Shown piece after piece: positions 29,301-38,689 of a stretch of 64,000 nucleotides of DNA. The stretch spans positions 2,497,303-2,561,302 of the forward strand of contig CAADRB010000003.1 of the NCBI GenBank assembly GCA_900708905.1, given 5' to 3'. Below the pieces are notes generated by a model. It had not been told where the DNA came from and did not search any database. It saw only the letters and a program-made list of their open reading frames with translations. Source of the stretch: Hymenolepis diminuta (Eukaryota > Platyhelminthes > Cestoda > Cyclophyllidea > Hymenolepididae). The position numbers and the translations under genes were made by a program. Positions within the stretch are counted from its first letter, which is position 1, and every line of letters starts with the position of its first letter.

Positions 29301-32300
29301 TACGCTGTGATTAAGTACAATGAATTTTATCACAATAGCTCCATTGAATTGAGAATTTGCCTTACCTGTTTACGTCATTACAGATAAGCTGAACCCCTGG
29401 GGATATTTTCGCATAATTTTCCTCTATTTACCACCTGCTTTTCAATGTATAGTTAAATTAATTCAATGACACTATCGAGCTAAATATTGTCAAATTAAAT
29501 TATGGTAATAAATATGCCATTGGATTATCGATTGTTTAAAAAATTAAAAAATAACTAAAAACTAGGCTCAACCCTTGTACAATCTTCAATTATAATGAAT
29601 TAATATATTTAAATTTTAAAATTTATGCAAATTTTGAAAAGTTTTTATCTTAACTCATGAGCAGACCAAACGCAAATTGGACAAGTAAACACATTATACG
29701 TCTTGTTCTATTAATGTTCCATGAAGTACTAGTTAAGTTTAATTAAACAGTAATTGAACAAACTAACGGCTACCAATATACTCTCCGTAGGATGCTATTA
29801 AATGACGGTTTTGGCGAGTTTTTGCCATATTTATAAATTACCATCCATGAGCTGCTATTACGGTGCAGAATAAGGTATTGAACAACTCTAATACCAGATG
29901 TGTACGAGATTCTGGGATGGCGATCTTAACATATCTAGTGATCTAAATAGGTAGAAAATTAAATAATCTAGTTAAAGATGGGTTCAAGTACAGGTAGGCA
30001 GTACAGTTTTAAAGTCATAAAGAGCGAACTTTATCAAGGTTCGATTTCTTCCGTTTATTCAGAATGCACTTAATGGAAATCGTTCTAAACTTTAAATATA
30101 ATATAGAGATGTGTGGCTGCATTTGAAAGATCTAAACCAATACCACAATGGAATCAAATGTATATGTATATTGCAAATATTTGACCCTCTTTTGCCTTAT
30201 TTTAATAATGCTCGCTTAATTAAGGCATTTCTCTCTTATCATGCCATTTTTATAATTAAACTTTAAAATAAAGCAAAAAATTTTCGATTTTTTGACTAAT
30301 CGAACATTTTGAGAATGAACTGCATTTGTCGTGTTAAACTCTAGTGATGATAACCATTATTAATAACCATGATTAACCATGATTAATATTATTTTACAGA
30401 ATACGTAGACTCAAACTTTGATAGTTAATAACACCCAAAAGGACTTCATTGGCTGTGCCAAGCAAGAAGAGTTCTTTAAAACTAGCCCAGCAACAGTCAA
30501 AGGAGATATTATTGAACAAATATGAATGATAGAGCTAAATTAAAAGCGCAACTTGAGAATACTTTCAACTGTTTTACCAAGTGAGTTAACTTTAATCAAA
30601 GCACATGAGGACGAAAAATAGCAAACGAGTTTAAAAAGCTGTTAAACGAAGGAGGAGATCTAGAAAAAGTAGACAATGAAGTCAGGGTAATTACTGTCTA
30701 TGAAGATTCTGAACTCACTTTTTCATGATTTGATCTATGATATTCAAAACCAATTTACCAAATAATTTACTGTCACAGTTGGCCACATCCTGGTTCATTC
30801 GTATCCCCTATCAATGAAAGGCGGACAAGTGAAATTCACGAATAGCTAGTTAAAAAAACTTAGTCATTTAATAGGTTAACATGCAGCGGTTTAAAATAGA
30901 TCAGATTAAATAGCTAAAACAATGTGAGTAAGAATTACAACACTTAAAATTGCATCATAAATGTAGTACTGCTTTTCTCTGAATTGCTTTAGTCTCTCCC
31001 GGTAAAATCAATTTAGTAAATAATAAATGAAACGACCTCAGATTAATCGATCCACTCAAATTTTCATTACATTAAATTATCTAAAACTGGCATTACACAT
31101 AAACTGAATTCTTGTCGCATTTAATTAATCGCATTATTTTAGGTAATGGGTGCCTATCTGAACTGTCACCCTCGAGTTCTGACTGGTTCGTTTTACGGAA
31201 CTGGCGAATCATTCGTCTTTCACTGGATCCCATCACCACCCACAATTCCAAGCACCGGAGATGATCTTACTGTGGAGACTGTGGGAAATAAGTCAAAATC
31301 CGGTGGAAATCTCTGCTTCAAGGTAAGCATGTGGTATAGCGTTACTGGCTCGTAAAAGCAGAACTCTTTAAAATTCTAAGTTATAAATATATGCAAAAAT
31401 ATATAATATCTAAGCAATCTTTTGTGGGGAAAAGACTGCATTTTCATTGAGATTCACTAATGTGTTTTATTACTATTAAATCCAAGTTTCTTAAATCATT
31501 GTTGTCTGCATTCTAAAAATTAATACAAACTAGAATAGCTTAAATAAGTTTTGCTGATCTTTTTTTAAATAATTTGAAATGAATGCAATTACTTGACTTA
31601 AATTTTACTAATGGATTAAATATATTTCATAACTGAATTAGAAAGCATTCAACCAATTTCTCCCAGTGCATACAAATCCACGCATTTCCGCTTTTAACCA
31701 CTCACTTTTTACCTAGGGAACAAAATTGAGATGAATTTTGCAATCGAAAATATTTCAAATCTTAAACATAGGCAAAATTTAAAACTTCAATTTAAAAAAC
31801 AACATCAGCTTATGATTTCGGTCCTTCTGAAAAAATTTTTATATTATTATTATTTGGCGAAGAAAAAATTTTGGAATTTTTAATTCTGGAAAGCGTCCAA
31901 ACAAAAGAGGTGACAGAAGCAATTTAAGCAACATCAGAAAGTTTATGTGGTAAGTCGAAAATTAAAGCCACACTACATTTGGGCCTTGAAATTTTCAGAT
32001 TGTCTAGATTTTAATTTCTTTTCATAATGAATCAAATTATTCCTTAACATCGCAACATTGGAATACCAGATAAAACACTTCTAAATGATTTCATAATCAT
32101 CATCTTTTCATTTGACTCTTGTTGCAACCATCCATTGAGCAAGAACTTCAATCAGTTTGTGGAAGTCTGCATTTTAGTGGTGGTCTATTCGCCAGTGTCT
32201 TCTCATCTCACACTTGTTTGCAAAAAGAGTTAATGACACCGAGTATCTGAACAGATTATTTCCCTCTTTCCTACATCTTTTCTTTGTGGTTGATGTTCTA

Positions 32301-35300
32301 GTTAGTATGGGGGTAGATTTCGTCTCCAAAATATACCCTTTATCTCGCTCTATATCCGAACTGAACTGTTTGAGCCAGTTCTTTATATGAGATACTTTGA
32401 ATTTTCTCAAATTCCGTAATTGGGAAATCAATAAAAATTTGGCTCTTATAATGCAGACTTGCTTGTAAGTTGACCCTAAGCTTCTATGACTGTGTGGTGA
32501 GGTTTCTCAGAGGGACTTTTCCTGCCAGCACCTTAATATTCGTTTACGGTCTGCAGCATCCGTCTAATTCTAACCTGAAAAGCCTTCAATTTATTATCAT
32601 ACCCCTCGCGATAGGTAATAGGAGGCAAATTGAAAAGAAGAAGAGGCTGGACGAATGTTACATGCAGCTTTGGATGAATAATAAGACAATAGGAGTAAAC
32701 AGCGCAGAATTTTATTCATATGAGGATCATTCCAAATACTCGCATGTTGTTTTAATTCTACCATTTTTGTAAATAAATGAAATAGGCTGAACATGTTTTC
32801 TTCAAAGCAGACATTATTAAGTCCATTAGGTCAAGGATGCGAATCGGAACTAAGAATGTAAAGTTTTCGTAACTGTTTATGAAAAGGACAGTAAAGGGGA
32901 AAAAGTGGGCGAAATATGAAGGATTCTTTTATTATGAGGTAGTGATTGGATCTAATTAGTGCATGAAACTGTCTACTTTAGAGCAGCACTTTGATTTTAA
33001 ACTTAGTCTACCTGATTCCTAACTATCGGTTTCTAGTTTTTATTTGTATTTCAATGATCAGAATCATTTCTCCACCTCTCGATAGCTGATAAAATCAACA
33101 AATCAAACTGTGTACGAGTTTAAAAGATAAGAACATGACACTAATCCTAAGATTTCCAGATCTCAGAGCTCATAATTTAAATTATTACTAGGAAATTTCA
33201 ACATTGGTTAAATTTTTTATAAATAAATACAATTATATATTTTAGTAGAGGAAACAAATATATTATTTATCTGTTTTACACTATCTGAATCCCATTTAAA
33301 GTTCTCCGGGATAGTTCACTTTCTTTTCCTGATGAGTTATTTCACCATAATTTACTAGAATATGAAAAATTTATAACATTATTATTAACTCATTCTTCAC
33401 CGTAATGTTTCAAGCTTATCGTTTTTCTGCCTTCCCGACTGATTCGACAGCCGATAATTGCTCTCTTTGAACACGTTGAAATTGTTTATTCAAAGATTGT
33501 TTTATGCTTCGTTTCTCAACATAAATTTTCAAGTGAGTTTTTTCTATTGAAAAGTTCTTTCTAATAGCATTTTCCTGCAATTTTCAGAAATATTCGAATT
33601 AGATGAATCCTTCATATTCAGACTTAAATATCGACTACTCAGTCCCTGTTTTTTTATATGTAATTCGCTCAATATTCTTGAGTAGTTTTTAATTTTCCTC
33701 TGTCATCAAATTTTATTACCTGTCTGCAGCAGGTGTCGGCAGTGAATTTAAGTGCATATAATAAGACACTCATAGTTATATTCAGAGTGTATTATTTCAA
33801 CGATATTAGGTTAATCTTACTATATTTTCATTCACAATCTTTACTTAAATAAACTGTATCATTTTATTAGCACTACAATCACTCGTAATTATCAATTTCA
33901 TCTATTTCAGAAATATTCCTGGTCTGGGAAGAACTCTTTCTTCATATCTGGAGATTCTGACGTTCTCGCTGTTGGATGCTCAAAGTAAGTCCTAGGATAA
34001 AATGAAAAGTCCCAATAAATGAATTATTTTCATGATAAAACAATTTGAAAAGAATATATAAGTTCACACTAGGTGTTCCGTATAATAATGAGTTTGTTTT
34101 TAAAGATATAGTTAATAAAAGGGTTCATCATGAATAAACGTTAGTAAGCACCGTCTTGTAAAAGAATATTTTGGTTAGTTTAGTTATCATCTTGTAACAA
34201 AAGTTCCGTCCAATTTAAATTTGAATTAAAGTGAAAATTTTGTCATAAATACATTTACTTAGTGTTCAACATAGTCACCATTTCTATTAATTACATCTTC
34301 CCATCTTGCCGTAAGCTTTATCATTCCTTCTTCATAGAATTTGGCAAGTTTGGACTCAAAACAAGGAACTAGCTTCATTTCGGTTCGCCTTTCAGGCTGA
34401 AGTCATCCTTTTTGAAACGTGAAAACCACTTTCTGCAGGTCTTTTCACTCAAAACATCATTTGCATAAGTGTCTGGGTGTTTTTGCTGTCGAGCTTGCCG
34501 TATTTCCTTTATAAAATTCAAACAGTAAGATATGCCTGATATGGTCCTTATCTGGAGTGTGCATTAGGGCTAGAAATAGTTATTAATGACGGTAATTATC
34601 ACACAATCTGAAAGAAGAAATGATATCTTATTAATTACTATAGATAAGCATATAACATTAACAATCTAAATTGAAGTCATTCTGCCCCGAACACATAGCT
34701 CTAAAATTGGACAGAACTTCTATTACAACCTGGTAGTTTGAAAAATCCTCATTTGTAGAGATTAGCCACTCAAATTTCCAGTCAAACCTAAATATCGAAG
34801 AAAAAAGAATACGAGAAACTTAATGTCAAATCTTGTCAACTGCTTCAGAATCCAAATGAAGGATAACCCACTTGATGAACTGAATTTATTCCCTACTTCT
34901 GCTGAACCCTTCTATTTCCATTTATCAGGACATTTCACTTACTTTCCATATTTAACTTCTTTGCTTTGATTAGAAATGGCAATTTTATTAATTTATCATT
35001 ACTAATGATAATAATAATTATTATAACTAAGGTCACAAGAGTTCCCCTTGAGTCAGCACAGCTATGGCTTTCCATTGAAATTTATATCTATTTCATTACT
35101 AATTTAAAACTGTAAACTGCACCGTATCATGTAAGATTACTTACCTTCTCAATTATTTGGAGAAAATGATTTGATGTAGCAAGAATAGCCCTTCTTAATT
35201 AATCAACCTCGATCAATAAGCACTGAGCATCGCAGACAAGCATCCAAGGGACCAATAATGAAATTTGAATTTTGAACTTAAATTGCCCATTTAGTAAATA

Positions 35301-36332
35301 TTGTACAGCCCGAATCCAGAAGTCAAATGAAGTGAGGCTCTTTGATAACCTGACATTGCTCTCTCTTTGTCTTTTTGATCCCCTACACTATGTCATTTAT
35401 TGGACTTGCTGTTAGGCGATTTCAGCAGTTTCCCACAGTTAAGAATTGTAATTTTTTCTGAGTCACTGTGAATAATAATAATAAATTATTGGGAAGTTTA
35501 CAGTCCCTATTTATCATCACATTAATCATGACATTTCTAAATGACAAGCATGTCCTTTTTATAACCTTTTATTGGCTGTCTTTAAATTATTTACCGCGAA
35601 CTTCAAGACTGTCTAACTACTCTACCACATAAATAGAACTATCCAGGCTCTACCTTGCCATTTACTTTTCAGTTGCTTAGCAGCTCTAGAGTAGGTTTTA
35701 ATAATTGACCAGTGGAAACCACTATTAGCTGAAGAGGTGAGCTAGTCATTTTCTTATTGTTTTCTCCTCCAATAGCCAGCTAGTGCTGGTCAAAATTGTT
35801 TTTGCTGTTATTAACAAAAGCCAAGCGCTTTGATAGAAGAGCTGCATATGATTTCTAACATGGAACATTATTAGTATGTATGCTGGACCTATTCTCAGTG
35901 GCGCATATTTTGCAGTTACAGCGTTATCCTTTGAAATAATGACAGTATTTTTGTCGTTTCTAAACCGATATGTATTCTCTTCTATTCAAAGTTAAGTGCT
36001 TTTAAGAAATGATAATTTTGGTTTCTTTCTAAGCTACATTAATCACGATAATGGATTAAATCCTGCATTCATAGAAACTAAATCTCTCCGTATAGTAATG
36101 TACCAAAAAGTTATAATGGATCACTTGTTATTTAATTTATACTTTGTACTAAAAGCAAAAGGTTAACATTTCCGTTTATTTTGTTTTAATTTTTAGTGGT
36201 AGATCTGCTCTAAGGATAGATGCGAGTTTAAACCGGGGTCGAAGTGAACCATGTGAAACCTTCGACAATCCTGAGTTGACACCAACGGGGGATTTCTTCA
36301 TCTACGCCCTGGAACTCTGGTCCCTCAGCTAG
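8305..36332 (+). CDS. OXR1: LysM + TLDc domain protein, OXR1/NCOA7 family (13 exons)
   Basis: The product is an oxidation-resistance 1 family protein. In animals these have an N-terminal LysM, a middle region and a C-terminal TLDc domain; they protect against oxidative stress and TLDc proteins bind the V-ATPase. Exons: 8305-8364, 8405-8600, 8816-8931, 9046-9123, 9339-9514, 11494-11591, 14108-14237, 15304-15823, 17525-17698, 26116-26379, 31143-31322, 33911-33984, 36197-36332. All introns are GT-AG and every phase fits, giving 2202 nt (733 residues plus TAG). LysM is at about 18-60 (VESGDSITSIAAKFDLTP), a Ser/Arg-rich linker at about 290-460 and TLDc at about 525-733. An in-frame TAA at 8260 upstream of the first ATG supports the start. 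Human OXR1 long forms are longer; this one has a shorter linker but extra segments inside TLDc. A missed micro-exon remains possible. The symbol is by family, not proven orthology. Confidence 0.88.
8365..8404 (+). other. 40-bp mini-intron
   Basis: Begins GTTAGT and ends TTTAAG, phase 0. Very small 5'-proximal introns are known in flatworms, and the introns of this gene grow toward the 3' end. Confidence 0.75.
8405..8600 (+). CDS. OXR1: TLDc gene exon 2 (LysM domain)
   Basis: Residues 21-85 carry almost the whole LysM: VESGDSITSIAAKFDLTP, then NKL and AGQRLKV. LysM binds GlcNAc polymers in bacteria and chitin receptors, but in OXR1 proteins its ligand is unknown. An acidic tail (EESE to EEASEPE) follows. 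The donor is GTAAAA, phase 1. Confidence 0.88.
8816..8931 (+). CDS. OXR1: TLDc gene exon 3
   Basis: Residues 86-124, bounded by a TTTGCAG acceptor and a GTATGT donor, phase 1 in and 0 out. It contains basic IEKRYRHIFRRI and ends MLEKSHMAKVAQ. It leads into the middle, GRAM-like region seen in OXR1/NCOA7 proteins. Confidence 0.82.
9046..9123 (+). CDS. OXR1: TLDc gene exon 4
   Basis: Residues 125-150 (ADIKETNDPLAAGCLKVEAK and following), phase 0 at both ends, with a TTCTTCAG acceptor and a GTAACT donor. It continues the middle domain into the next exon, which starts TCVKGTL. Confidence 0.8.
9339..9514 (+). CDS. OXR1: TLDc gene exon 5 (middle domain core)
   Basis: Residues 151-208. The stretch CVKGTLIATIETLMFSPLD corresponds in position and pattern to the segment of vertebrate OXR1 that reads GVVSGVLLVTPNNIMFDPH, the core of the GRAM-like region. 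Donor GTAAGC, phase 2. There is no long open frame signature beyond this, which is why gene finders could skip the exon. Confidence 0.82.
9515..11493 (+). other. TLDc gene intron 5
   Basis: AT-rich intron without a supportable exon. The 10190-10660 part is less AT-rich than its flanks and may be an old repeat insertion, but I recognise no element. Confidence 0.6.
11494..11591 (+). CDS. OXR1: TLDc gene exon 6 (Asn/Ser linker)
   Basis: Residues 209-241, a polar, low-complexity linker (NTDDSNNNTQSIHASS). It is accepted because the TTTATTTTAG acceptor, the GTACGA donor and the phases (2 in, 1 out) fit both neighbours exactly; the sequence itself is not conserved. Confidence 0.7.
11592..14107 (+). 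other. TLDc gene intron 6
   Basis: AT-rich intron with no coding signal. Four CCAAT-type pentamers cluster at 12817-12892. Confidence 0.6.
12817..12892. promoter_or_regulatory. CCAAT cluster within intron 6
   Basis: CCAAT occurs at 12817 and 12847 and its complement ATTGG at 12831 and 12888, four copies in 76 bases. Vertebrate OXR1 and NCOA7 make short TLDc forms from internal promoters. This cluster could mark an internal promoter here, but no transcript evidence is available and chance is not excluded. Confidence 0.2.
14108..14237 (+). CDS. OXR1: TLDc gene exon 7
   Basis: Residues 242-284. It ends with QWFIVSRKR, which joins to SVEDLDNFL in the next exon. This matches the vertebrate segment YWFAVPRERVDQLYTFF at the end of the middle domain. 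Acceptor TATTTGCAG, donor GTATTT, phase 1 in and 2 out. Confidence 0.84.
14238..15303 (+). other. TLDc gene intron 7
   Basis: AT-rich intron; I see nothing else in it. Confidence 0.6.
15304..15823 (+). CDS. OXR1: TLDc gene exon 8 (Ser/Arg-rich linker, largest exon)
   Basis: Residues 285-458. After the conserved VEDLDNFL start it becomes a basic, Ser-rich, probably disordered linker with several RxxS-type phosphorylation candidates (RKMTLSFRNS, RRRPLS). It ends FDVLRQTSLLWE at a GTATCA donor, phase 0. GC content is clearly above that of the flanking introns. Confidence 0.85.
15824..17524 (+). other. TLDc gene intron 8
   Basis: AT-rich intron. A frame open from 17216 into exon 9 is only intron sequence that happens to lack stops; the real exon begins at the CTATATTTCCAG acceptor. 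Confidence 0.6.
17525..17698 (+). CDS. OXR1: TLDc gene exon 9 (acidic pre-TLDc linker)
   Basis: Residues 459-516: LVSEQEFLQRCVLAEAEQEE, then an acidic stretch, SILPPPAAI and TQTQIQE. Phase 0 at both ends. The short pre-TLDc helices match in position the DD/EE-rich lead-in of animal OXR1 proteins. Donor is GTGATT, weaker than the others. Confidence 0.78.
18979..19000 (+). other. Potential G-quadruplex motif
   Basis: Four G-tracts (G5, G3, G3, G3) separated by short A/G loops lie on the coding strand of the TLDc gene, inside intron 9. A second G6-A-G3 tract follows at 19078-19087. G-rich DNA is rare in this AT-rich window. Confidence 0.5.
20664..20704. other. Assembly gap (41 N)
   Basis: Run of undetermined bases flanked by A/T-rich low-complexity sequence; true length unknown. 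Confidence 0.98.
25141..25150. repeat. C10 homopolymer
   Basis: Ten consecutive C in intron 9 of the TLDc gene; prone to length polymorphism and sequencing error. Confidence 0.9.
26116..26379 (+). CDS. OXR1: TLDc gene exon 10 (start of TLDc domain)
   Basis: Residues 517-604. DWSLTFSTELHGFSLATLYR matches the conserved opening of TLDc domains (W-x-L-x-Y/F-S-T-x-x-H-G-x-S-L-x-T-L-Y-R). After it, where vertebrate proteins go directly to PVLMVIKD, about 35 extra residues are present before PSVLLIKDTTEH. The acceptor is AATTTAG; one base frame over, other open frames mask this exon. Donor GTAAGT, phase 0. Confidence 0.9.
26380..31142 (+). other. TLDc gene intron 10
   Basis: AT-rich intron of 4.8 kb with no supported exon. 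Near 30636-30700 there is a segment similar to others at 39500-39590 and 60870-60945, possibly an old repeat. Confidence 0.6.
31143..31322 (+). CDS. OXR1: TLDc gene exon 11 (TLDc core, FYGTGE motif)
   Basis: Residues 605-664. GSFYGTGESFVFHW is the hallmark TLDc block (FYGTGETFVF in vertebrates). It is followed by an extra polar segment of about 30 residues (PSPPTIPSTGDD to GGNLCFK) that vertebrate OXR1 lacks before the WTGDNMFF block. Acceptor TATTTTAG, donor GTAAGC, phase 0 both ends. Confidence 0.93.
31323..33910 (+). other. TLDc gene intron 11
   Basis: AT-rich. Overlapping open frames on both strands around 32170-32790 show no recognisable domain and no reading-frame consistency, so I do not call a gene. 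Confidence 0.55.
33911..33984 (+). CDS. OXR1: TLDc gene exon 12
   Basis: Residues 665-688, KYSWSGKNSFFISGDSDVLA, matching the vertebrate FKWTGDNMFFIKGDMDSLAF block. Only 74 bases, bounded by TCTATTTCAG and GTAAGT, phase 0 in and 2 out. Confidence 0.92.
34187..34216 (+). repeat. Left terminal inverted repeat of mariner
   Basis: 30-base end, next to a TA duplication; contains ttgtaacaaaag and cgtccaattt, matched by the right end. Confidence 0.85.
34259..34564 (-). pseudogene. Broken mariner transposase remnant
   Basis: Minus strand. It opens with ATG at 34564 and MHTPDKDHIRHILLFEFYKG, the usual mariner N-terminus. After a small frameshift comes the helix-turn-helix region DVLSEKTCRKWFSRFKKDDF. 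A stop and frame change follow at the deletion point, then the C-terminal end KFYEEGMIKLTARWEDVI and GDYVEH before TAA. About 100 residues survive of the roughly 345 usual for the family; the DDE/D catalytic core is gone, so no active enzyme is possible. Confidence 0.85.
34704..34733 (-). repeat. Right terminal inverted repeat of mariner
   Basis: Reverse complement matches the left end at 24 of 30 bases; followed by TA at 34734-34735. Confidence 0.85.
35030..35450. repeat. Dispersed repeat B, copy 1 (in intron 12)
   Basis: Aligns by eye with 47060-47420. Blocks shared in order include atatcatgtaag/gtatcatgtaag, agacaagcatc, catttagtaaatattg, aggctctttgata followed by ctgac.ttg, and cgatttcagc followed by ttcc/attcc. 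No coding content. Probably a decayed interspersed element or SINE-like repeat of unknown family. Confidence 0.6.
36197..36332 (+). CDS. OXR1: TLDc gene exon 13 (C-terminus)
   Basis: Residues 689-733 and TAG. GRSALRIDASLNRGRSEPCE and FDNPELTPTGDFFIYALELW match the TLDc ending (ALWLDGDLYHGRSHSCKTF, and DFFIQDIEIWAF). The protein ends SLS three residues after the conserved ELW, as usual for TLDc proteins. An AATAAA lies 584 bases downstream at 36916-36921. Confidence 0.93.
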
Positions 36333-36915
36333 TCAGATTTTTGCCATGATTACTCCTTTTGTGTGCGAATTGTAGCTCCACAAACAGAGACGACATCGAC
36401 TAACATCTCTGATTCACCTCAACTCAAGTGTTGTGCGCTTCTGTTGTTGTGATATGTAGTTGACGTTACAAAAACAAAGATTTTCTACATTAATGTTTAA
36501 AATCAAATTAGTTTCCGATTTCTTTTAGCCAAACTGTGAATTTTAGATAAAAACATCAGATGTTATAATATTGAAAATCCAGTGGAATATTCTCCATACC
36601 CTTGATTATCCACTATTGATATTCCTCAATCATATCTGGGATGGCTAAAACTATTGGCTAACCAAAGGTCTAATTAGTTTTATAATACACAGCTTTGTAT
36701 ACGGCAGTTATATTTATTAAAATTAAACAGAAGTAACCCATTGTTGAAGTTCAGGTAATTTATTCATTTCTTTGGGACTATGCAATTAGCTAGAACTAAG
36801 ATGAAGTATTGAAGACCTCTACTATTAAAGATGTACTAGTTAGAATTAAGCATCCTAATCAGTATTACTGTTCTGTTGCTAGCACCTCATGTAGGTACCA
36901 ATTCGGACCGATATG

Positions 36916-36921
36916 AATAAA
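36916..36921 (+). terminator. Candidate polyadenylation signal of the TLDc gene
   Basis: AATAAA, 584 bases after the stop. In AT-rich DNA this hexamer is common by chance, so the call is weak. Confidence 0.3.
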
Positions 36922-38224
36922 ATCACTTTAACTTTTGAATGATTTAGCAGCTGAGGTGACTGATGAAAGGGAATCCAGTTTTCACTACCTTGGGTCTAAA
37001 TAACGGGGTTTATATGCCTATTCGGCCTGAAGTAGAAGATAAAATCAAAAAATCTGATCAATGTGGAGATACTTGTTATTAGATTACTAATGAGAACTTC
37101 CTGTACCTATCATGGTTCCACCAATGTCATCCACAGATTAGGGTTAAAAGAGCATATTCGAAGTTTGGCAACGATTAGGTAATATCAGTCTTGGAACAGT
37201 TCATAGAATATCAGTAGTATCGTAGCAAATCAACGAGCCTAAAAAGGCAGCGTCTGGTGTTTCACGAGCGGGTGTTACCCAACTGATTTAATTGTAACAT
37301 AAAACTCCGAACAAATTCTTCCACTTTATCTGTCAAAACCAAATGCAACCTATTATCCTGATTACTTTTATCATGTTTTGCTTACTAGTGAATGCAGAAA
37401 TCAATTTTGCCACCATCTTCTCTCTTGCAGTTTAGAACTGGAAATATCGTTAAAGAAAAGATATTTTGGGCAAAGTTGGCTCTACAACTTCGAGCAGGCG
37501 TCGTTATATTTTGCTGGTTTTCAAACAAATTATCAATTCTTTTCCTTCAAACTGAGTGCGTTTAACAAGAATAGCCAATATTGAATTACTGTCTCATTAT
37601 AAATAAATATCGAAGGTTATATCTAAAGAATACGAAACAATATTAAGTAAAAGCATTTTTTCATTGTTAAATTCAATTTTTAGGGTCAGGAGATGATGAG
37701 AAGTCTGAGGAGGTGAGGGAAAGACACGAAGAAAAAGACACTAGGGATATAAAATAATGCAGGTAATCTGAGCCTGACCATTTGGGAACTAGATACACCT
37801 AGCAAGTATTGTATTTAAAAATCTTTTCAAGAATATGAACTGGGCAGAAAGATACATAGCTTTCAAATTTATACATCAAAGAGAGAGGTAAGCGAGACTT
37901 TATAATAGTATATCTTGCATTTCAGCATTCTTTTCCAGATTTATTTGTTATAATGCAAATTCAGGGGAGCACTTTCTCTTCAATTCGTAGACCAGTCTTG
38001 CATGTAAAATACGCATTTGAAAGCCCTCATTCGGTCGCCAGTTCTTTCCATATCAGAGTTTGTCTAAAGAGAAGATTATTAATCAAATAACTTTTGAGTA
38101 GTGGTTGGTGCTATTTGAAATGTGGATTTTAATTACTATTATTATTACCAAATTTTTCAACAAACTGGGGGATGAAATTTTTGATTATATTTGAATCATT
38201 AATATTGGAGATTGAGTTTGATGG

Positions 38225-38271
38225 CTCCTATAGTAGGAGGGGTCACAAACGTTTGTGGCCGGAGTCCTCGG
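38225..38271. other. Tandem hairpin cluster
   Basis: Three adjacent stem-loops: CTCCTA-tag-TAGGAG (225-239 of this kilobase), GGTCACAAAC/GTTTGTGGCC (38241-38260, pairing throughout with one G-T wobble) and CCG...CGG just after. A B-box-like GGTTTCGAATATGG follows and a TGGC...AGTAGG block precedes, so a tRNA-related element is possible. Confidence 0.4.
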
Positions 38272-38667
38272 AGAAGTTGAGGCTTGGTTTCGAATATGGA
38301 AAGTTCACTAGCATGTTTTACTTTGAACTGTTGTAAGGGTGTTTAAGGTACATCTCCGATACATAGAGGAAAATAAAGGTCGCACATATTTTAAGGAGGA
38401 GCAAGTCCTTGCAGATATATATCATTTAATAATATTGAATTAGAGAGAATATCCAAGGCAATTCTTAACTTCTATATTTTTAAATAGACTTGGAGCAAAA
38501 TTAATACACACTTTTATTTCCTTACATGTAAGAAAGCTCTCATCCAGGGTTTGAATACTTATATGTGTTTCAACGATACTGTCCCATGGGATGATAATTC
38601 TATGGATAACCTATTCGGTGTACAAATGATAAATCATTATATTGAGCATATATGTGAGTGAATAATT

Positions 38668-38689
38668 TAATAATAATAATAATAATAGT
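38668..38689. repeat. (TAA)n microsatellite
   Basis: About seven TAA/AAT triplets in the convergent intergenic region. Confidence 0.85.

Larger units (their letters stand above)
34187..34733 (-). mobile_element. Internally deleted mariner-family transposon
   Basis: A 547-base element flanked by TA on both sides (34185-34186 and 34734-34735), as expected for Tc1/mariner target duplication. Its 30-base ends, 34187-34216 and 34704-34733, are inverted copies matching at 24 of 30 positions (shared TTGTAA and GTCCAATTT). Inside, on the minus strand, remain the start and the last 40 or so residues of a mariner transposase. The catalytic D,D34D part is missing, so the element is non-autonomous and dead or MITE-like. 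It lies antisense in intron 12 of the TLDc gene. Confidence 0.88.
33985..36196 (+). other. TLDc gene intron 12
   Basis: Contains the deleted mariner element at 34187-34733 and one copy of a dispersed repeat at about 35030-35450. The rest is AT-rich sequence without features I can name. Confidence 0.65.

Noticed and set aside
32170..32790. Overlapping open frames on both strands, possible retroelement relic
   Set aside because: No reverse-transcriptase, integrase or other motif could be read in any frame.
32936..32990. TGAGGTAG, the let-7 seed, with an 8-bp pairing CTACTTTA downstream
   Set aside because: Bases after the seed do not match let-7 and the rest of the arm does not pair, so there is no microRNA hairpin.
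36955..37010. Possible second copy of the tRNA-like repeat (gactgatgaaagggaatcc block)
   Set aside because: Only one short block resembles the 664-741 sequence; too weak to call.
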